From positions 12,853,224-12,917,223 of the forward strand of contig CM071586.1 of NCBI GenBank assembly GCA_036426205.1: a stretch of DNA of 64,000 bases, given 5' to 3'. The DNA comes from Ascaphus truei. Taxonomy: Eukaryota; Chordata; Amphibia; Anura; Ascaphidae. The translations under genes were made by a program, and so were the position numbers. The notes below the pieces were generated by a model, which made no database searches, was not told where the DNA came from, and worked only from the letters and a program-made list of their open reading frames with translations. Below are positions 34,641 through 47,824 of the stretch, in pieces. The first letter of the stretch is position 1. Every line of letters begins with the position of its first letter.

Positions 34641-35462
34641 TGGTGTGCTTGGACATATTTTCTATATACCCAATGTCTCAGCCACAATGGTGCCCTTCTC
34701 ACTGCCATTGAAAGGGCCATGGATCTTGCTGATCTGTTGTCAAATTAATTTCTCTGAGAGCACTCAGGATCAATCCTCTCATTGTATCCTGCTTGAGTGT
34801 TTCTTCCATGTAAGCTGCTCCGATGTGCATGGCTCTGGATAGGGATGCTATTGCTACTGTTGGTTTGCATACTGAAAAATACTTTCCTATAACACACTCC
34901 ATTTTTCAGTCCATAGCATCTTTGAAGGATACAGCTCCTCGACATGCAACTTCATTTTTCTAGCAATCCTTGTGATTGCAGCGTAAACTTTAGGAGGGCT
35001 TCCCAAAAACCTGACCTATTTTTCTCAATAGAAATCATCCAGGCAAATCTTTTAAGAGCAAGCAATTTCTTGTCTGGCTGTGTCCACTCAGCCTCCATCA
35101 CCCCCTTTATAACCTTGTGCAGGGGAAAATATCTCATCTTCCTTTGTGAGCCCATGAATAATTTCTTACTTCATGCGTTATTCTTCTGTGTCTTGTAACT
35201 CCAGTATTTACCTCATTGCCTTAATTAAGGGCTCTACAAGGTCTAAATTAAAATCCAAATCTTCATCTAACCCCCACCTGTTTGGATGAATCCCAATATT
35301 CGCCCCCGAATGTTGCTGAAATACATCTGACCCCTCTGAAAAAGAGTCTTCTTGTCTAGACTTGTTTGTGACTGTGACCTTTTGGGAGACTGCTTGCTTG
35401 CTTGCTTGCATGCTCAATCTGCACTCTTTTCCTGGTTTTCTAAGTGCCTCTGCATAACACAA
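34640..35462 (-). pseudogene. DIRS gag remnant
   Basis: Three consecutive broken frames: an acidic N-terminal part (35462-35208), FPLHKVIKGVMEAEWTQPDK and WEALLKF (35155-34952), and ASLSRAMHIGAAYMEETL (34902-34699). Similar order and text (FPLH...EW-xP-KK, and a helical end with LSRA) occur in DIRS gag proteins. Stops and frame changes exclude function. Confidence 0.55.
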
Positions 35463-35951
35463 GCATAATAGAGGAATTCCGTCACTGTCGAGCCTATGAT
35501 GTCATCGCACATGCTGCTTGTAGACATGGTGACTACTTCCGATCCTCAGCACTCACGTGGGATGCCATTACCAGCCCTATAAGGCCTACCCTGGCCTTGT
35601 GTTTCACTGATTGTGTTCCAGAACACAGACACCGGCAGGTGTTTCAGGGGGGAGAGGCTGACGACTCCTGAATATAACTGCACGATGAATCCTATTTCAA
35701 AATATCAAATCCTACTGCTACGCGGTAGGAAAGAGAAAATGCTGGTCTTGCATGTAAGGTGTGGGCCTTATATACAGTACTAGTACATACAGAAGAGTTT
35801 TCTGTCCTACAGCGGTTACAGGTGAGGAGCTATCCAACTTGGTACACACTGCCATGTGGAAAACAGTAAAACACATTAAGTAGAATATGTATTAAATATG
35901 AGAAAGTCAATGCAATAAGAAAATGTAATTGGTATTGAATGATTTGAGCAG

Positions 35952-36059
35952 GTGAAGTTAAAGATGAAATTGTACCAAGGGCTGAGCAAACAGAGGATCC
36001 GAGTGTGAAGAGTCACCTGGAAGCTCAGGAGATAGAAAGCCTTGAAGTTACCAGCACAG
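35952..36059 (+). CDS. Zinc-finger gene, acidic linker exon 2
   Basis: A 108-nt exon between tttgagcag and ACAG|gtgagt. It reads EVKDEIVPRAEQTEDPSVKS and HLEAQEIESLEVTST. It has the same length and phase pattern as the exon at 30322, which may reflect exon duplication. It is acidic without a known domain. It continues in phase into the finger exon. Confidence 0.65.
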
Positions 36060-36737
36060 GTGAGTAGAACATGTGTGAAGAAAGCAGTTCAGAGCCCATA
36101 TTTCCCCTATGTGCAGAGAAAAATGATTACAATTCAAATTTATGTGTAGGTATGTTCTCAGGGAAATTATGTTGTGCACCAGTATTAAAAGTAATTAGAA
36201 AATTCCTTAGCATTCCTTATTTTAACCTTCAGATTACTCTAATAATGTACCTGCTATGGCCCAGGGCCTGGCATGCCATACTGTAGGTCCTTGTGTCATT
36301 CCAGGTAAATCATCATTAAAATGCTAGTTTTCTATGGCTTGATCAGAATCCCAAGATCAGAATTCTGTTTGTCACCCTGGGGGAGATCCCCGAACATGTG
36401 ATTGCTACCAATGGGGATCGCGACCCTGTGAAATCCCGTGGCCCATCTTTAGTAGCATCACCTTTACCTTACAGGGTGGTGATATTATATGGCAGCATGG
36501 AGATGCGCCTTGTTTTTCTATTTGTTTTGTTTTCATATTCAAGTTCTGAATTGTCTTTGTAATGATTACATATAGAGAGATGACAGGCAACACATAATGT
36601 GGCATAGAACATATAACCAAACTCGAAAGTGTTACCACCAAAAAGCCAATACCCCTCATTGTCAAATGATGCTCATAGTGAATGAAATGTTAGATTATAC
36701 TGTTATGATACACTCACTGTGAATTTCCTTCCAACAG

Positions 36738-37508
<771 letters not shown>

Positions 37509-37559
37509 TTAATGAAGTGATGTGGAAAACATTTTGCTACAAATCTTGTATACATAAAG

Positions 37560-37870
37560 AAACCACACACCTTAGAAGAAACGTCATACAAAGGGGACGA
37601 GCCTCTCACTGAAGAGAGAGGAAACAGCGCGGGCACTGCAGGCAAAGACAGCAAAGGCTGGATGCCGCAAAAATAGAAAAGCTTTTTAAACCATTAAAAA
37701 AGGATAAAAAGAGGAGTGTCCCCAAGTATAGTCTGACGCGTTTCATCCACAATGGGCTTTGTCAAAGAGTGAGGGATAACTCTATTCAGATGGTCCACAA
37801 ACTTCAATAGTAACCCCGTGTCACCTTCCCAAATCATAATCAAGTTACAAATAAATCTACGGAAAAAAAA
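37560..37870 (-). mobile_element. Penelope-like tail fragment with degenerate hammerhead
   Basis: Minus strand 37770-37731 reads TTTGACAAAGCCCATTGTGG then ATGAAACGCGTC. It has the GAAACGCGTC block and a damaged CUGANGA box. It starts directly after the finger exon, so it may lie in the 3' untranslated region. Confidence 0.4.
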
Positions 37871-38700
37871 AATGTATTATACGATATAAGGGTTAGTGTG
37901 ACCAAAAATGTGCTAAGTTCCCATTTTTCCATAAATAAATACGCATACGAGGGTGCAAAGATGTGCCCATTGCTGTTCCATGGTCTGTAGTAATAATGTG
38001 AAATCAAATAAGAATAATGATGTGTTTATAAAAACTAAATAGATTCTATAATGAAAGTGGTTTGTTGCTGGGACAAGTGTGATTGATTAAGAAAATATTG
38101 AACAGCTGTGATACCTGTGTGTGATCAATAATAGTGTATAAAGAGGTGACATCTAGGTAACTCTTACATCCTAGAGTATATCATTGTTCTTGCTTATAGG
38201 TTATCAGGTTTATTAGGTATCATTTACTGTATCATGCACATTTTTATTTTGTTTATTTCACTTTATTGGTTTAACATCTGCTCTTTATGTCTCACTGTTT
38301 GATGATTATTTATTTTTATTATAGTTTATTTACATAGAGTATATACTCCTCTTGATTAAGTGCGTTTCTGTATCCCTTGAATAGCTTTTAAGAGTTATGA
38401 TCTCATATTATTTGGTACATGGATACTGCATATTGAACATATTCATTCATAAAATAGTTTTTGCTTAATTCAAATATATGACAATATTATTGTTTATTGT
38501 TATATGCAGCAGACGTGTACATATGATCCAAATTGTCTCTAATGTCATTATATTAATCTAACCTTATATATTTTTGCATATGTATCTCCTCCTCCTTTCT
38601 TTACTTAGTTTTAATTATTTTTGTTTATATATATATTAACATAAAGCAAGCAGTCAGCACTTAATGTAAGGCAAAAGGCAGTTGCTAGTCCCATAGGGAT
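37871..38700. other. AT-rich stretch, no gene
   Basis: Low-complexity AT-rich sequence with long runs lacking any frame above about 30 codons. No repeat border is seen. Confidence 0.5.
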
Positions 38701-38709
38701 CCACATATC

Positions 38710-39450
38710 ATACGAACCAGCCCCAACGACCAGTAAGAGACAGCAACCAATGAGGTGTAATCCAAAATAATCTGTATTGAAAGAACAGATACACGAAAGC
38801 CAACGTTTCGGTCTCTCAGGGAGACCTCCTCAGGGCCGTGCAAACACCACACTAACAGTGACCTACTTTATACCCGCACCCCTAGTGCAACCAATAAAAC
38901 ATAATCATCACCAGCAACCTGTCATTATTTCCCTGTTGTGCGATGAGCACCATTTGGGAACAACCAATGCCTGGACCAGAAGGAGCCATGCGGATCCACG
39001 AGCAGAGAGAGAAGGCAATATAGTTAACAAAGGCAGCCAGCTCAGACATCTGCGTCTGACGTCCTGGACCACGAGACAGGGAGATCCCTCTCGTGATCCA
39101 GGCTGCCTGCTCTGATGTCATAACTGCGACCGTTGTGGGAGCTGTAGCGCGTCACCTGACTAGCCTGCGCGTCATAGGGCAAAGGGTGAGCCGGGGAGCC
39201 AATGGGAACATCACTGCGCATTGGAAAGGCACGCAGTCCCTAATGGAGGACACCTGGCAACCAAAGACGCCAGCACACAGTCCGTGCAGGCAGTAGTGAA
39301 TACTGTAGATGAGGGGCAGCGCTGTACCCACAGCACCAATACAAGCGACACACGAGCCAAAACAAGCCTGTGGCTGAATTTAAGACCACAAGAGGCAGTG
39401 GTGAAGGACCAGTTTGTCCCCGCTGCACCCAACAAATAAAAATGACAATA
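38710..39450 (-). mobile_element. Penelope-like 3' end fragment, same family as 41402-47278
   Basis: atacgaaccagccccaacga, ccagtaagagaca, taatccaaaataa and ccaacgtttcggtctc repeat the outer ends of the large palindrome. Only the tail is present (no coding). It contains the best hammerhead core of the window. Confidence 0.65.
38792..38840 (-). ncRNA. Canonical-looking hammerhead ribozyme core
   Basis: Minus strand: outer stem CACG/CGTG, inner stem I GCC/GGC, CTGAGGA, stem II GGTCTC-CCTGA-GAGACC (6 bp perfect), GAAA, then CGTT as a minimal stem III and cleavage region. No extra base follows CTGAGGA, unlike the other sites. Penelope-like elements are known to carry type I hammerheads with very short stem III. 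Confidence 0.65.
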
Positions 39451-39650
39451 AAAACAAGGGAGTGACAATGTGCAAGGGAAGTGAAGCTATGGAAGGAAAG
39501 TGTCCACACGTCAAAATAAACATGCAAACATAAAAATAACTTCAAACATGATCAAACATCAAAGCAAGTAAAAATTATTTTGTTGGGTGCAGCTGGGACC
39601 CCTAGTACCTTCACCACTGCCTCTTGTGGCTTTAACTTCAGCCACAATGA
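39368..39650. repeat. Inverted repeat pair
   Basis: The block with accacaagaggcagtggtgaa (39388 on) is mirrored by ttcaccactgcctcttgtgg (39609 on). Arms are about 70 bp and spacer about 140 bp. No coding. It lies between two Penelope-like tails. Confidence 0.6.
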
Positions 39651-40078
39651 TGAAAACGTTGTATGGTGCTCTAAAGAATACAGCAAACACTGCACATGTC
39701 TTGATTGTAGAAAAGTGGATTAACCCGATAAGGATATACAATGAAATGTCCAGAGATGCATGTAAAACACTACAATCCACAATGCACGGTAGTAAGGATA
39801 TTATGAGTAGTAAGCATCTATATGAAGGAACAATCATGATAAATAAGTCCAGAACTATCCTGGAAAGACTCACATGGGAAGGTGTCACTGATGAAAAGTG
39901 GGTCTTCAGGTGTCCAGGTGTCCACGGTGTTAACTGTGCCTCCGCCTGTTGAAGAGCAAATGTAGCAAAAGGAGGGGAGAAAACGGAGCACTAGATCCAG
40001 AAGGCTATGCCAAAAATGCAAGGATGCGTTCCCACAGTGCAGCTTATTTAATGGGTCAGATACAAAAAAGATACACAC

Positions 40079-40117
40079 CAACGCGTTTCGGACTATAACA
40101 AGTCCTTTCTCAATATA
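40079..40117 (-). ncRNA. Degenerate hammerhead-like motif
   Basis: Minus strand: TTGAGAA in place of CUGANGA, then stem II GGAC/GTCC (4 bp perfect), GAAACGCGTTGG. The core is damaged. 40118-40700 holds no gene that I can support. Confidence 0.4.
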
Positions 40118-40701
40118 TATATATTTACTCACCTTGAAAATCTTGTCACACACCAGCAAACACATGGAGTAGAAGCTGTGTGATTGTCCCACGCGGGAAA
40201 ACTTTTTTGATAAATAAAATATTTCTATGCATCAAAAAAGCCCACACAAAATGAAAGACTTGCTAGTAAAACCCACAATGAATCATGAAAAACCTGTTCA
40301 TGATGGGAACCCTGTATAGAGTTTTCTTTTCTTGAATGTCAATTTGCACTTATTTTCTGCAAAAAATGTCCTGATTAACAAGAAATAAAGAAAATGTTGG
40401 GGAATAGTTCCTTGTTGTTGAACTCAAAGTTGTAGGTACTGGATTAGTCCTAGAGAAATGTAGATATTAGATTGTGAAAGCAATGTAACTGTCTGCAATA
40501 CCGGCCAGAAACTCAAGTTGGCAATTGTCGCAAAAGTCAATTATTGTATCTTTAAAATCTAATTGCAAGGCAACCTGTCACTTATTCCCATTCACGTGTG
40601 CACGATCTGATATCCCACAGATGTTTAGTACTGTATGTACTTCAAAACATACAGAACCCCAATATGCTCATATTGAACCCCCAAAATAACCACAACATAT
40701 A

Positions 40702-41035
40702 CTGTCGCGGCCGAGCTGAGTCTAACACTCACCCGGCTTGTCCCGCGGCTGTTTTCGGGCTGGCGCCGAACTTGGCCACGCGCCAGCCGGAGCTTCCCCG
40801 GTCGTCCTCTCCCCCTCCCGACCTCTGTCTCTGCTTCTCCAGGTCCCCCTCTGCCTTCCCACATCCCCCCTTATCCCGCTCCACCTTCGGGTAGCCCTGG
40901 GCACGCGCACACGCACCCTGTACCGCGTGACCGCGCATGAGTGACGCGCGGCACGCAGCAGAAAAAATACAAACAAGCCGGGTATTCCCGCGCATTGCGG
41001 TGGCGGCCGAATAAGACTCAGCTCGGCCGCCACTG
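40702..41035. mobile_element. CpG-rich MITE with TA flanks
   Basis: Imperfect inverted ends (ctgtcgcggccgagctgagt and, mirrored, cagtggcggccgagctgagt) lie between TA dinucleotides. 334 bp, GC-rich inside, no transposase. Superfamily uncertain. Confidence 0.65.
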
Positions 41036-41401
41036 TATATATATTTTTTTACAACAAGACAAACTGCCTGCAACAGACTAAGCAAATAATGAGTACTTAA
41101 ATTAGTAATATAATAACCACTAACGGTGCTAGGGACTAGAAGTAATATAACAATGAAAAGAAAAAGGAAAGCGTCCCAACTCAGCACTCAAGTATACTCA
41201 GAAACAATATCAAAGAAATTATGTTATTTAACAGCACAAATAATAACACATAAAATACAAAAAAATTAAAACAAACCCTGAATCCTCCTGTGATAGATTT
41301 TCTATCACAGGAGGATGGGGGACGCTTTTCCTGTTAATAATATTTTACGTTTAACATTAATACCATAGGTTGTATATCTCTTTTATAATAATAATATTGA
41401 T
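41036..41401. other. No gene seen
   Basis: AT-rich spacer. Includes a short perfect hairpin around 41284-41314 (cctcctgtgatag mirrored by ctatcacaggagg). Confidence 0.45.
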
Positions 41402-44400
41402 TACGAACCAATCCAAAGACCAGTAAGAGAAGAGAGCACGGGGTTAATCCAAAAATCTATATTCACAACATGAAATAACACGTAAGCCAACGTTTCGGTC
41501 CCACAGAGAGACCTTCCTCAGGCGTGCAACCCACAGTGCAAGTGACCAAAACATATATCCGCTCACCATAGTGCAATGCAAACAAAGGGAACAATCACCA
41601 ACATGCAATCAGAACAAAATATGCAACATAGCTGTGCTCCGTGCCCCCTCCCCTATTACCTGATTATCCAAATGACTCATCATGACATGAGAGTAGGCAC
41701 TTAAACTATTAGGAGAAGACACCCTTAGACACTGGTCCGGGTCTACGCCATTGCGGGGAGAAGTCGCGCGCACGCATGTGCAGTGGGCCAAAACATATTG
41801 ACTGCCGGCGCGCCAGAAGGCGAGTGCGCCGCGCATCACAGCTGTGAGCAGACGCCTCATTAACTCTCCCTGGCCACCAGGGACGCCGGCAGCGCAAAAC
41901 GCACATGCGCAGTTGAAAAACCGCCTCGGTGCACAGTTACCCACACACTGACAGATAATAATGGGCTAAACAGAATAGTAATACACAGAGAAGCGTTAAG
42001 GTGAACCACAGGGGGACAGATGGAGGTATAGAGCACAAGGAGCGCATATAGCATCACCATAAATATAGGACAAAGGAAGTGCAAAAGTGCAGAGGGAGTG
42101 ATGCAACGAGTAGTAGAGTGACAAACATATAAAGGCATAATGCCAAATTAAATGAAAGCAGGGAGACAGCTACAAAAAGCAGCTAAGTGAAAGTTCCTCA
42201 TTTAGGCACCAGTGTGTCATAGTTCTTAGTTCATAAATAAGCCTGCTTCCTGTTTAAGCAAGGTCCTGCCCCTGTCACCCCCCACGGGGGGGGGGGACTG
42301 GAACCTGCAGAATAGGCATACAACGAAGTGTGGCCAGTGTGTTGTCTTTTTCTTTGAAAATGTCTAGCCACAGGTAGACACTTCAGATCTATTCAGCGGC
42401 ATCACTCAGTAGGGCTTTTCTGATGTTTTGAACGGTGCATGGCCATACGTTCTTTCAGCATCCTAACAGTCTTCCCGAGTATACAGCAATCCACAAGTGA
42501 CACTTAATAAAGTACACACACGAATTTTGACTCACAGTTCAGTGGTTGTTTGATTTTAATCGGTGCGCCACTATGCGGGTGATTGTAGCTAGGGCCCGCT
42601 GCATATAGTTGCAGTTGGTACAAGCCTGACAGCGGTACGAACCAGGTTTTTTGGCTAACCAAGTGGGGGTGTGGCATATTTGTCTATTGGGTCAGATCCA
42701 GTGACCAGTAGCCAATGTTTGGTCCCCGACGAAAGCAGAATAGAGGTGGCTCTTGGCATATGCACCAATCTCTCGTCATTCTCCAGGATGCGCCAATTGC
42801 CCCGAATGCAGCGCTAATGCTGTTATAGCATACTGAATGTATGACTATATTGAGCCTGTTGCTCACGCGGTCTGCCCGACGAAGGTGTCAATGTTCACCC
42901 TATCAACTGTCCAACTTTTGCAAGGCAAAGTTGATGTCCTGGCCGAATAGCCCCTCTCCCGAAGCGTGCGGCCATTTGGCCAAGGCCCTTTGTGATTCTT
43001 CTGGATCAGTGGTGAGTCTTTTCACTCGGAGAAGCTGGGAGTATGGGAGACCCCTCTTAAGTGGTACAGGATGGTGGCTGGTGCACAAGAAGGGAGTTCT
43101 TGTCTGTACTCTTCCGGTATATTCTAGTAGCCAGCGTCCTACATTTTGTAACACTATGGTGTCTAAAAAAGCGATTTCCTGGTAGCTGTGGTTAAGGGTA
43201 AAACGGATTGAGGAGGGGATTTTTGTTTAAATCAGAAACAAATGCCAGCAGCTCATCTTCACTGCCCGTCCACAGAAATGAAGATGTCGTCAATATAGCG
43301 AAGGTATTTGACGATATGCCGTCCATGCGTGGTGTCAGTTAATATGTGCAACCGTTCATACAAATCCATAAAACAGATTAGCGTACGAAGGTGCCAATAT
43401 TTGAGCCCATGGCAGTACCCGTAAGTTTGCAAGTAGTAGTGTTTCTCAAATTGTAAAGAAGTTCTTATGGAGGATGACCTCAATGAGCAACATGAGAAAG
43501 TCCACTGGTGGACCCTGTTCGACTCCCTGTTCTTCAATTTGTGCGTACTGCTTTAGGCCCTCTGCATGGGAATGTTGGTGTACAGGCTGGACAACATCTA
43601 GCGTAGAAAATACATTTTGCTGTGTTAACGGAAGATGACTGAGCTGCTCAATAAAGTCCGTGGTGTCCTTGATGTATGAACCATTCCAGCCACCAGGGGC
43701 TGTAGATAGAAATCCCGAATTGCGAGAGGGGGGTGGCACAGAAGACCCACGGGCCGAGAGATGGGTCTGCCCGGTGTTGCGACTATAGATTTGTGTACTT
43801 TGGGTTAGTGTGTATAATACTGGCATCACAGGGTGGTCCTGAGTCAGGAATTTGCTGGTTTCTTCTGTGATCCAGGCCTTATTCAAGCCCAATCGGTGAT
43901 GCCATCAATCTCCTTCTGTAGGCTATCGTCGTCGATCCCCCGGGAGGCGTCTATAATGATGTACAACTGCAAGCTGTTGCTCAATTTCCAGCTTGTTAGA
44001 TTGATAATTTAAAACCACAATCCCTCCACCCTTGTCTGCTGCTCTCACTATGATCCCCGTCCCTGCCCATAGCATTTTCAGGGCAGCTCTCTCCTCTCTC
44101 GATGTATTACAGAAGCTGGTCTTATGTTTCTTCAGAATTTTCGCGTGTCTTTAGTCCACCAAGTTCATAATGCAGCTATGTTGGGGTTCAGTGAGTGCGG
44201 GTCAAAGGTGCTCCTGGTCTTAAATGGATTTGGGGTATGTCTTCTCAGAAGAGTAATATCAATATTCTTAGAGAAGAAAATCCTTAACTTCAATTGTCTG
44301 TGCAGTCTGTACATATCAACCTCCCAGTCAAGGAATCCTGCATATGGTTGGCACGAATGATAAGCCTTTCTGTAGAATGCTACCTCTGCCGGTGTCAGTG

Positions 44401-44470
44401 AGTGGTCCGATAGATTGTAGATCACCGTCTCGCTTGCCTGGTGCCCCTTGTCGCTTTTCCTTCGCGCACG
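41402..44470 (-). pseudogene. Penelope-like retroelement, left arm of the palindrome
   Basis: Minus strand from the centre: N-terminal region (44470-44170, YNLSDHSLTPAEVAFYRKAY and LHRQLKLRIFFSKN, typical of Penelope-like ORFs); RT (43890-43440) with NKAWITEETSKFLTQDHPVM, then LQTYG and a RYIDDIF box (43320-43280); the GIY-YIG region toward 42600-42430; and a 3' end with a hammerhead-like motif at 41481-41526. Frameshifts and stops are frequent. The RT family primes at exposed 3' ends, and the GIY-YIG domain is the element's endonuclease. The copy starts at the palindrome centre, so its 5' end is probably truncated. Confidence 0.75.
41481..41526 (-). ncRNA. Hammerhead-like ribozyme motif
   Basis: Minus strand: GCC/GGC stem I, CTGAGGA, extra A, stem II GGTC...GACC, GAAACGTTGGC. 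Complete core apart from the extra A. Confidence 0.5.
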
Positions 44471-44471
44471 G

Positions 44472-47278
44472 GAATGAACTTGGTGACTAAAGACACACGG
44501 AAAATTCTGAAGAATCATAAGACCAGCTTCTTTAATACATCGAGAGAGGAGAGAGCTGCCCTGAAAATGCTATGGAGAACAAGGGGATCATAGTGAGAGC
44601 AGCAGACACGGGTGGAGGGATTGGGTTTTAATTATCAATACTACAAGCTGGAGATTGAGCAACAGCTTGCAGTTGTACAATACATTATAGACGCCTCCCG
44701 GGGGATCCGACATAGCCTACAAGAAGGAGTTGATGGCATCATCCGATTGGGCTTGAATAATGCCTGGATCACAGAAGAAACCAGCAAATCTGACTCAGGA
44801 CCACCCTGTGATGCCAGTATTATACACATACCCAAAGACACAAATCTATAGTCGCACACCGGGCAGCACCTCATCTCGCCGTGTGGTCGCTGTGGCCACC
44901 CCCTCTCGCAATTCGTGGATTTCTATCTACAGCCCCTGGTGGTGGAATGGGTTCATACATCAAGGACACCACGGACTTTATTGAGCAGTCTCAGTCATCT
45001 TTCCGTTAACACAGCAAAATGTATGTTTGCTACGCTAGATGTGTCCAGCCTGTACACCACACATTCCCCATGCAGAGGGCCTACGAAGCAGTGACGACAC
45101 AAAATTGGAAAACAGGGAGTCGAACAGGCTCCACCAGTGGACTTTCTTACCTGTTTGCTCCATTGGGTCATCCTCCTAAGAACTTCTTTAAATTTGAAAA
45201 CACTACTACTTGCAACTTACGGTACGCCATGGTGCTAAAAATATGGGCACCGTCGTACGCTAATCTGTTTTATGATTTGTATGAACCGGTTGCAATAGTA
45301 ACGACCCACTCAGGAGGGCATATCGTCAAATATACCTTCGCTATCATGACGAATCTTCATTCTGTGACGGTGCAAGTGATAGATGAGCTGCTGCCAATTG
45401 TTTCGTGATTTAAAAAAAATCCCCATCCTCAATCCGTTTTAACTTAACACAGCTACCCATGGAAATCGCTTTTTAGACACCCATAGTGTAACACAATTGG
45501 GAGGCACGCTGGGCTACTAGAATATACCGAAGAGTACAGACAAGAACTCCACCTTCTTTGTGCAGCCAGCCACCCATACCTGTACCACTTAAGAGGGGGT
45601 CTCCCATACTCCCAGCTCTCTCCGAGGAAAAGAATAACACACTGATCAGAAGAATCACAAAGGGCCTGGCCCAAAATGGCCGCCGCCTTTCCGGAGAGGG
45701 GGCTATTCGGCCAAGGACATAACTTTGCCTTGCAAAAGTTATTGGGACAGGTGATAGGGGTGAACTCATTGACACCTTCGTCAGGCAGGTACCGGTAGAG
45801 CAACAGGCTCAATATATCAGTACATTCAGTACTGCTATAACGCATAAGCGCTGCATTCGGCAGCGGCAATTGCGCATTCCTGGAGAATGCGAGAGGAGAT
45901 TGGTGATATGCCAGAGGGCCACCGCTATTCTGCTTTCGCGGGGACCAATAGACTTGGCGACATGGTCACTGGATCTTACCCCAAAGACCAAAATTGCCAC
46001 CATCGGCACCACTTGGTTAGCCAAAAAACCTGGTTTGACCGCGTCATGGCTTGTGTACCAACTGCAAACCTATATGGCAGATGGGCCCTGCTACAAATCA
46101 CCCGCATTAGGGCCACCGATTAAAATCAAACAACCACTGACTGTGGTCAAAAATTCGTGGTGTACTTGATTAAGTGTCCTTGTGGATTGGCGTCCATCGG
46201 GAAGACTGTTAGGATGCTGAAGAAACGTTATGGCCATGCACCGTTCAAACATCAGAAAAGCCTACTGAGTGGATTGCCGTGATATAGATCTGAAGTGTCG
46301 TACACTGTGGCTAGACATTTCAAAGAAAAAGACACACAATGGCCACACTTCGTTGTATGCCTATTCTGCAGTTCCGTCCCCCCTCGGGGGTTGACGCGGG
46401 CAAGGACCTTACTAAACAGGAAGCAAGGCTTATTTATGAACTAAGAACTATGACACCTGGTGGCCTAAATGAGGAACTTTCACTTAGCTGCTTTTTGTAG
46501 CTGTCTCCCTGCTTTCATTTAATTTTGCATTATGCCTTTTATATGTTTGTCACTCATACTCTGTTGCATCACTCCCTCTGCACTTTTGCACTTCCTTTGT
46601 CCTTATATATTATGGTGATGCTATGCGCTCCTTGTGCTCTATACCTCCATCTGTCCCCCTGTGGTTCACCTTAACGCTCTGTGTATTACTATTCTGTTTA
46701 GCCCATTATTACTGTCAGTGTGTGGGTAACTGTGCACCGAGGCGGTTTTTCAGACTGCGCATGTGCGTTTTGCGCTGCCGGCGTCCCTGGTGGCCAGGGA
46801 GAGTTAATGAGGCGTCTGCTCACAGCTGTGATGCGCGGCGCACTCGCCTTGCTGGCGCGCCGGCAGTCAATATGTTTTGGCCCACTGCACATGCGTGGCG
46901 CGCGACTTTCCCCCGCAATGGCAGTAGACCCTGGGACCAGTGTCTAAGGGTGTCTCTCTCCTAATAGTTTAAGTGCCTACTCTCATGTCATGATGAGTCA
47001 TTTGGATAATCAGGTAATAGGGGAGGGGGCACGGAGCACAGCTATGTTGCATATTTTGTCTGATTGCATGTTGGTGATTGGTTCCCTTTGTTTGCATTGC
47101 ACTATGGGTGAGGGTATATATGTTTGGTCACTTGCACTTGTGGGTTGCACGGCCCTGAGTAGGTCTCTCTGTGGGACCGAAACGTTGGCTTACGTGTATT
47201 TCATGTTGTGAATATAGATTTTTGGATTAACCCCGTGCGGTCTGCTGTCTCTTTACTGGTCTTTGGATTGGTTCGTAT
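44472..47278 (+). pseudogene. Penelope-like retroelement, right arm of the palindrome
   Basis: A plus-strand copy mirroring the left arm from its centre. RT part: a RAADTGG-like start (44600), KLEIEQQLAVVQ (44650), CLDHRRN and YIKDTTDFIEQ (44950) in several frames. GIY-YIG part: FVVYLIKCPCGLASIGKTVR (46150-46210), with YIG changed to SIG, then MLKKRYGHAPFKHQKS. It ends like the left arm with a hammerhead-like motif and gtctttggattggttcgta. Many frameshifts. About 300 bp of N-terminal coding at 44170-44470 exist only in the left copy. Confidence 0.75.
47148..47195 (+). ncRNA. Hammerhead-like motif with core mutation
   Basis: Outer stem CACG/CGTG, GGCC/GGC stem I, CTGAGTA (conserved G8 replaced by T), stem II GGTCTC...GGGACC, GAAACGTTGGC. 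The G8 change should abolish cleavage. Confidence 0.5.
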
Positions 47279-47349
47279 CATACTTATTCTCTATGGGACT
47301 AGCATCTGCTATTACAACCTTTTCTACTACAGTGTGCTGACTGACCTTC

Positions 47350-47351
<2 letters not shown>

Positions 47352-47392
<41 letters not shown>
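47352..47392. repeat. TA dinucleotide microsatellite
   Basis: About 19 TA units following gtgta. It sits just outside the right Penelope arm. Confidence 0.95.
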
Positions 47393-47394
<2 letters not shown>

Positions 47395-47824
47395 TATACG
47401 TGTCAAAGAGGAGTGCTACTGAGCATGGCAATATATATTTAAAATCAGAGACAGAACATGAAACACAGACAAAGCCCAGTGCTACATCCATTGACACAAA
47501 TACACAGTACAGTGCCTATATATATATAGATATCTTTTGAATAAAATGGTCTTTTAGTTTAACTCTTTGGCCAAAGTGTCATAAGCCCATGAGCCCCTCC
47601 AAGGCAGACCACGTCTCATGGGTCCTAAAACTCATATAAATTCTTAATAACCTGTACATTACCAGTAAGAATGATTTATTATAAATCTGGCAAAATTAGT
47701 TGCATAGTTCTAAGTCTGATTGAAGCTCTTATTAACCTGTACAATATCAGGAAAAGCACTCTGTATTAGATTTGTCGCAATCAAACTGCATGCAAGTTCC
47801 CATGAGTGTGGAAGGTGAAATGGA

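Larger units (their letters stand above)
31941..35760 (-). mobile_element. DIRS-like tyrosine-recombinase retrotransposon, decayed
   Basis: Minus-strand order: gag-like segments (35460-34700), linker and RT (about 33830-33110), RNase H (32750-32331), tyrosine recombinase N-terminus (about 32230-31941). This order is that of DIRS elements, which integrate by a tyrosine recombinase rather than an integrase. Bases about 33831-34640 separate gag from RT and look like a later insertion or diverged sequence. The element is cut at the recombinase by the LINE. The leading end near 35690-35760 (atatcaaatcctactgctac...) may be its terminal repeat. Confidence 0.75.
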
